Below, one piece after another: positions 50,101 through 50,395 of a stretch of 50,395 bases of DNA. Within the stretch, counting starts at the first letter, position 1, and each line of letters opens with the position of its first letter. This DNA is from an uncultured delta proteobacterium (lineage in GTDB: Bacteria; Myxococcota_A; Polyangia; Polyangiales; Ga0077539): positions 1 through 50,395 of the forward strand of contig CAIMWA010000211.1 in NCBI GenBank assembly GCA_903845045.1, in the 5' to 3' direction. Both the position numbers and the translations under genes were made by a program. The notes under the pieces are model-generated. The model had not been told where the DNA came from and did no database searches. It saw only the letters and a program-made list of their open reading frames with translations.

Positions 50101-50395
50101 CAGCTCCGGCGCCCGTCCCGATGCTTCCTGCGCCGCCGCCGCGGCTGGCGCCGCCGAAGATGCCCTCGGCGCCGCCACCAGCGCTCACGGCACCGCCCTC
50201 GGCGCCGCCACCGCCGCTCGTGGCCGCACCGCCCGCGCTGCACTTCGCACCTCCCCCGGTGCTGCAGTTCAACCCCGAGCCCGTCATCGCGCCGCTGCCG
50301 CCCCCGGTGCTGCAGTTCAACCCCGAGCCCGTCATCGCGCCGCTGCCGCCCCCGGTGCTGCAGTTCAACCCCGAGCCCGTCATCGCGCCGCTGCC
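47187..50395 (+). CDS. Large TPR protein with acidic and Pro-rich C-terminal region (cut by window end)
   Basis: At least 1069 aa are visible, and the frame stays open to the window edge. Residues 1-650 are Ala/Arg/Glu-rich helical repeats of TPR type (RALALWNQVLEASPSHEGAQLG, RSEQAEAVYRRMLARA, DLEASAEAWRTARTLDPSGALAW). There is no signal peptide. From about 660 the chain becomes acidic and disordered (EDLSAMLVEDAEEEAEDAA, DDDVDDDA). It then becomes Pro-rich, ending in 16-aa tandem repeats. This suggests a large cytoplasmic scaffold. It follows the polymerase gene by 45 nt. Confidence 0.82.
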   Translation, partial: MLDPSLIPLVQRLDRNPDDREAMERLTKDLEACGEYEVLAKLQEKVAGRMRDPAPSMELLHAAARTWASKVGDEPRALALWNQVLEASPSHEGAQLGVAGVYRRTGRSEQAEAVYRRMLARAVSPARKVPLLEALAELSSERGMGDDELAVRRELAVHQGGGAASTANRRALARLLVARSRAREAAGGEGETDPERREAATLLGLVAREGATGRATEFAQAALSLWAGEENALEVLEEGSTLKTAELITVRIAFLAANPKGARAARVRRELSDAYLATSRPQDAIAVLEAAADDDAQAAQSLAKLYERLGRAPELARLLERMPLPPPGDARTTALRRRAQAWKSAGDRAAHLTALRALLDDVPAEAEALGEVERDCRLQGLLGELRDRLRAAAAVEGTDVAARVRWLREVAQLAERRFDDLADAHAAWERVERIATSADDRAEAQEALLRLTVREENWGAVLDRLASKAAVEADGDESRRLWMRWAQVAREHRPDAARESEVLAKLRARFPEDDVVARALIDARRRAGDDAGVTEVLRDRIARSEPSAAASRWCQLAEHLERVGDLEASAEAWRTARTLDPSGALAWEGEARVLGVRDDREGQLSVLAAYADHPVAPGRRAGELYARAAQLAFDLAHRDRALQLAHRALRFNPGDDAMKGLVAALEEPGTAPVPVEELLAEAARLDREDAARADATAEAVPVTTTDASEELPVTDDASVPVPVPVPLAEVVEDVAAQDHGDLEDLSAMLVEDAEEEAEDAAPAAVPASVDTTPPTGSAAPDAETRELPKLDDDVDDDATASHAAVGDPADDDVGIDDVDDGGRREVGATTAEIEAFAGPVKPPAPSEPPSLGDDARSVLRATTEVPTGVARDDAATAEDHTPVQVALPERRPVPSPEPPSAPPAVIVDLPPELPEPVQRTAELEAFAALPPPAAPAADAPVSQGPPPPDEDSIIVDASLFGEPTPTPPAPAAAPAPVPMLPAPPPRLAPPKMPSAPPPALTAPPSAPPPPLVAAPPALHFAPPPVLQFNPEPVIAPLPPPVLQFNPEPVIAPLPPPVLQFNPEPVIAPL
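50253..50395. repeat. 48-bp tandem repeat (16-aa PPVLQFNPEPVIAPLP) running off the window
   Basis: Copies start at 50253, 50301 and 50349; the third is cut one base short by the window end. The three are virtually identical at DNA level, which indicates recent expansion. Confidence 0.95.

Noticed and set aside
45048..50243. Minus-strand open frame of 1731 codons
   Set aside because: It is antisense to the hydrolase, polymerase and TPR genes. It is Arg/His-rich without motifs, whereas the plus-strand frames carry membrane helices, a catalytic triad and TPRs.

Overview
The window is very GC-rich, gene-dense chromosomal DNA. It most resembles a myxobacterium-type Myxococcota (Polyangia-like) genome; this is inferred from gene content, since no rRNA or marker phylogeny is available. 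The supporting traits are Cys-rich lipoproteins, a MopE-like DENCDG motif, several eukaryotic-type Ser/Thr kinases with long Ala/Pro tails, TPR-PEGA proteins, a kinase-ATPase-cyclase giant and many GT-C membrane proteins. I support 42 protein genes, two of them cut by the window ends. I see no tRNA, rRNA, CRISPR array, insertion sequence or prophage. No stretch longer than 300 bases lacks a gene; the longest gap (38065-38355) holds a structured repeat array.

Layout. 1-4415: secreted poly-Gly lipoprotein (cut), PilZ-like protein, Mrp-type ATPase lacking its CxxC, and a polytopic membrane protein. 4441-8143: two small envelope proteins, then a partner-switch module (RsbW-like kinase, STAS antagonist, FHA-GAF-PP2C phosphatase). 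8151-14402: site-2 protease, a secreted transglutaminase coupled to a scramblase-like protein, a TMTC-like membrane TPR protein and exported MsrA. 14418-21187 (minus strand): acidic protein, RND/MMPL exporter, GT-C transferase translationally coupled to an anchored ectodomain protein, and a TPR protein. 21237-26227: phospholipase A2-like exoprotein, biotin carboxylase overlapping a degenerate RecF/AAA_21-like pseudo-ATPase, and a cytochrome P450. 26199-37379 (minus strand): 1854-aa kinase/AAA/TPR/GAF/cyclase, phosphodiesterase with a small membrane protein, sirtuin, TPR-PEGA protein and a transmembrane Ser/Thr kinase. 37501-41459: lipoprotein, hairpin-repeat array, DUF1232 protein, and a minus-strand set of M15 peptidase, membrane protein and pentameric ligand-gated channel. 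41663-45495: five genes (biotinyl protein, PpiC-like, HupE-like, M23 peptidase, alpha/beta hydrolase), the first four joined by stop/start overlaps. 45570 to the end: Wzy-like polymerase and a large TPR protein ending in 48-bp tandem repeats.

Two themes run through the window. The first is signalling: kinases, FHA/PP2C, STAS, PilZ and a cyclase could form a phospho-Thr and nucleotide network. The second is the envelope: GT-C enzymes, Wzy-like polymerase, peptidoglycan peptidases, a lipid exporter, a lipase, scramblase and channel. The most unusual non-coding signals are a recurrent TAnnnT box only 5-23 nt before many start codons, which suggests leaderless or near-leaderless mRNAs, and the 43-44 bp hairpin array at 38148-38328.
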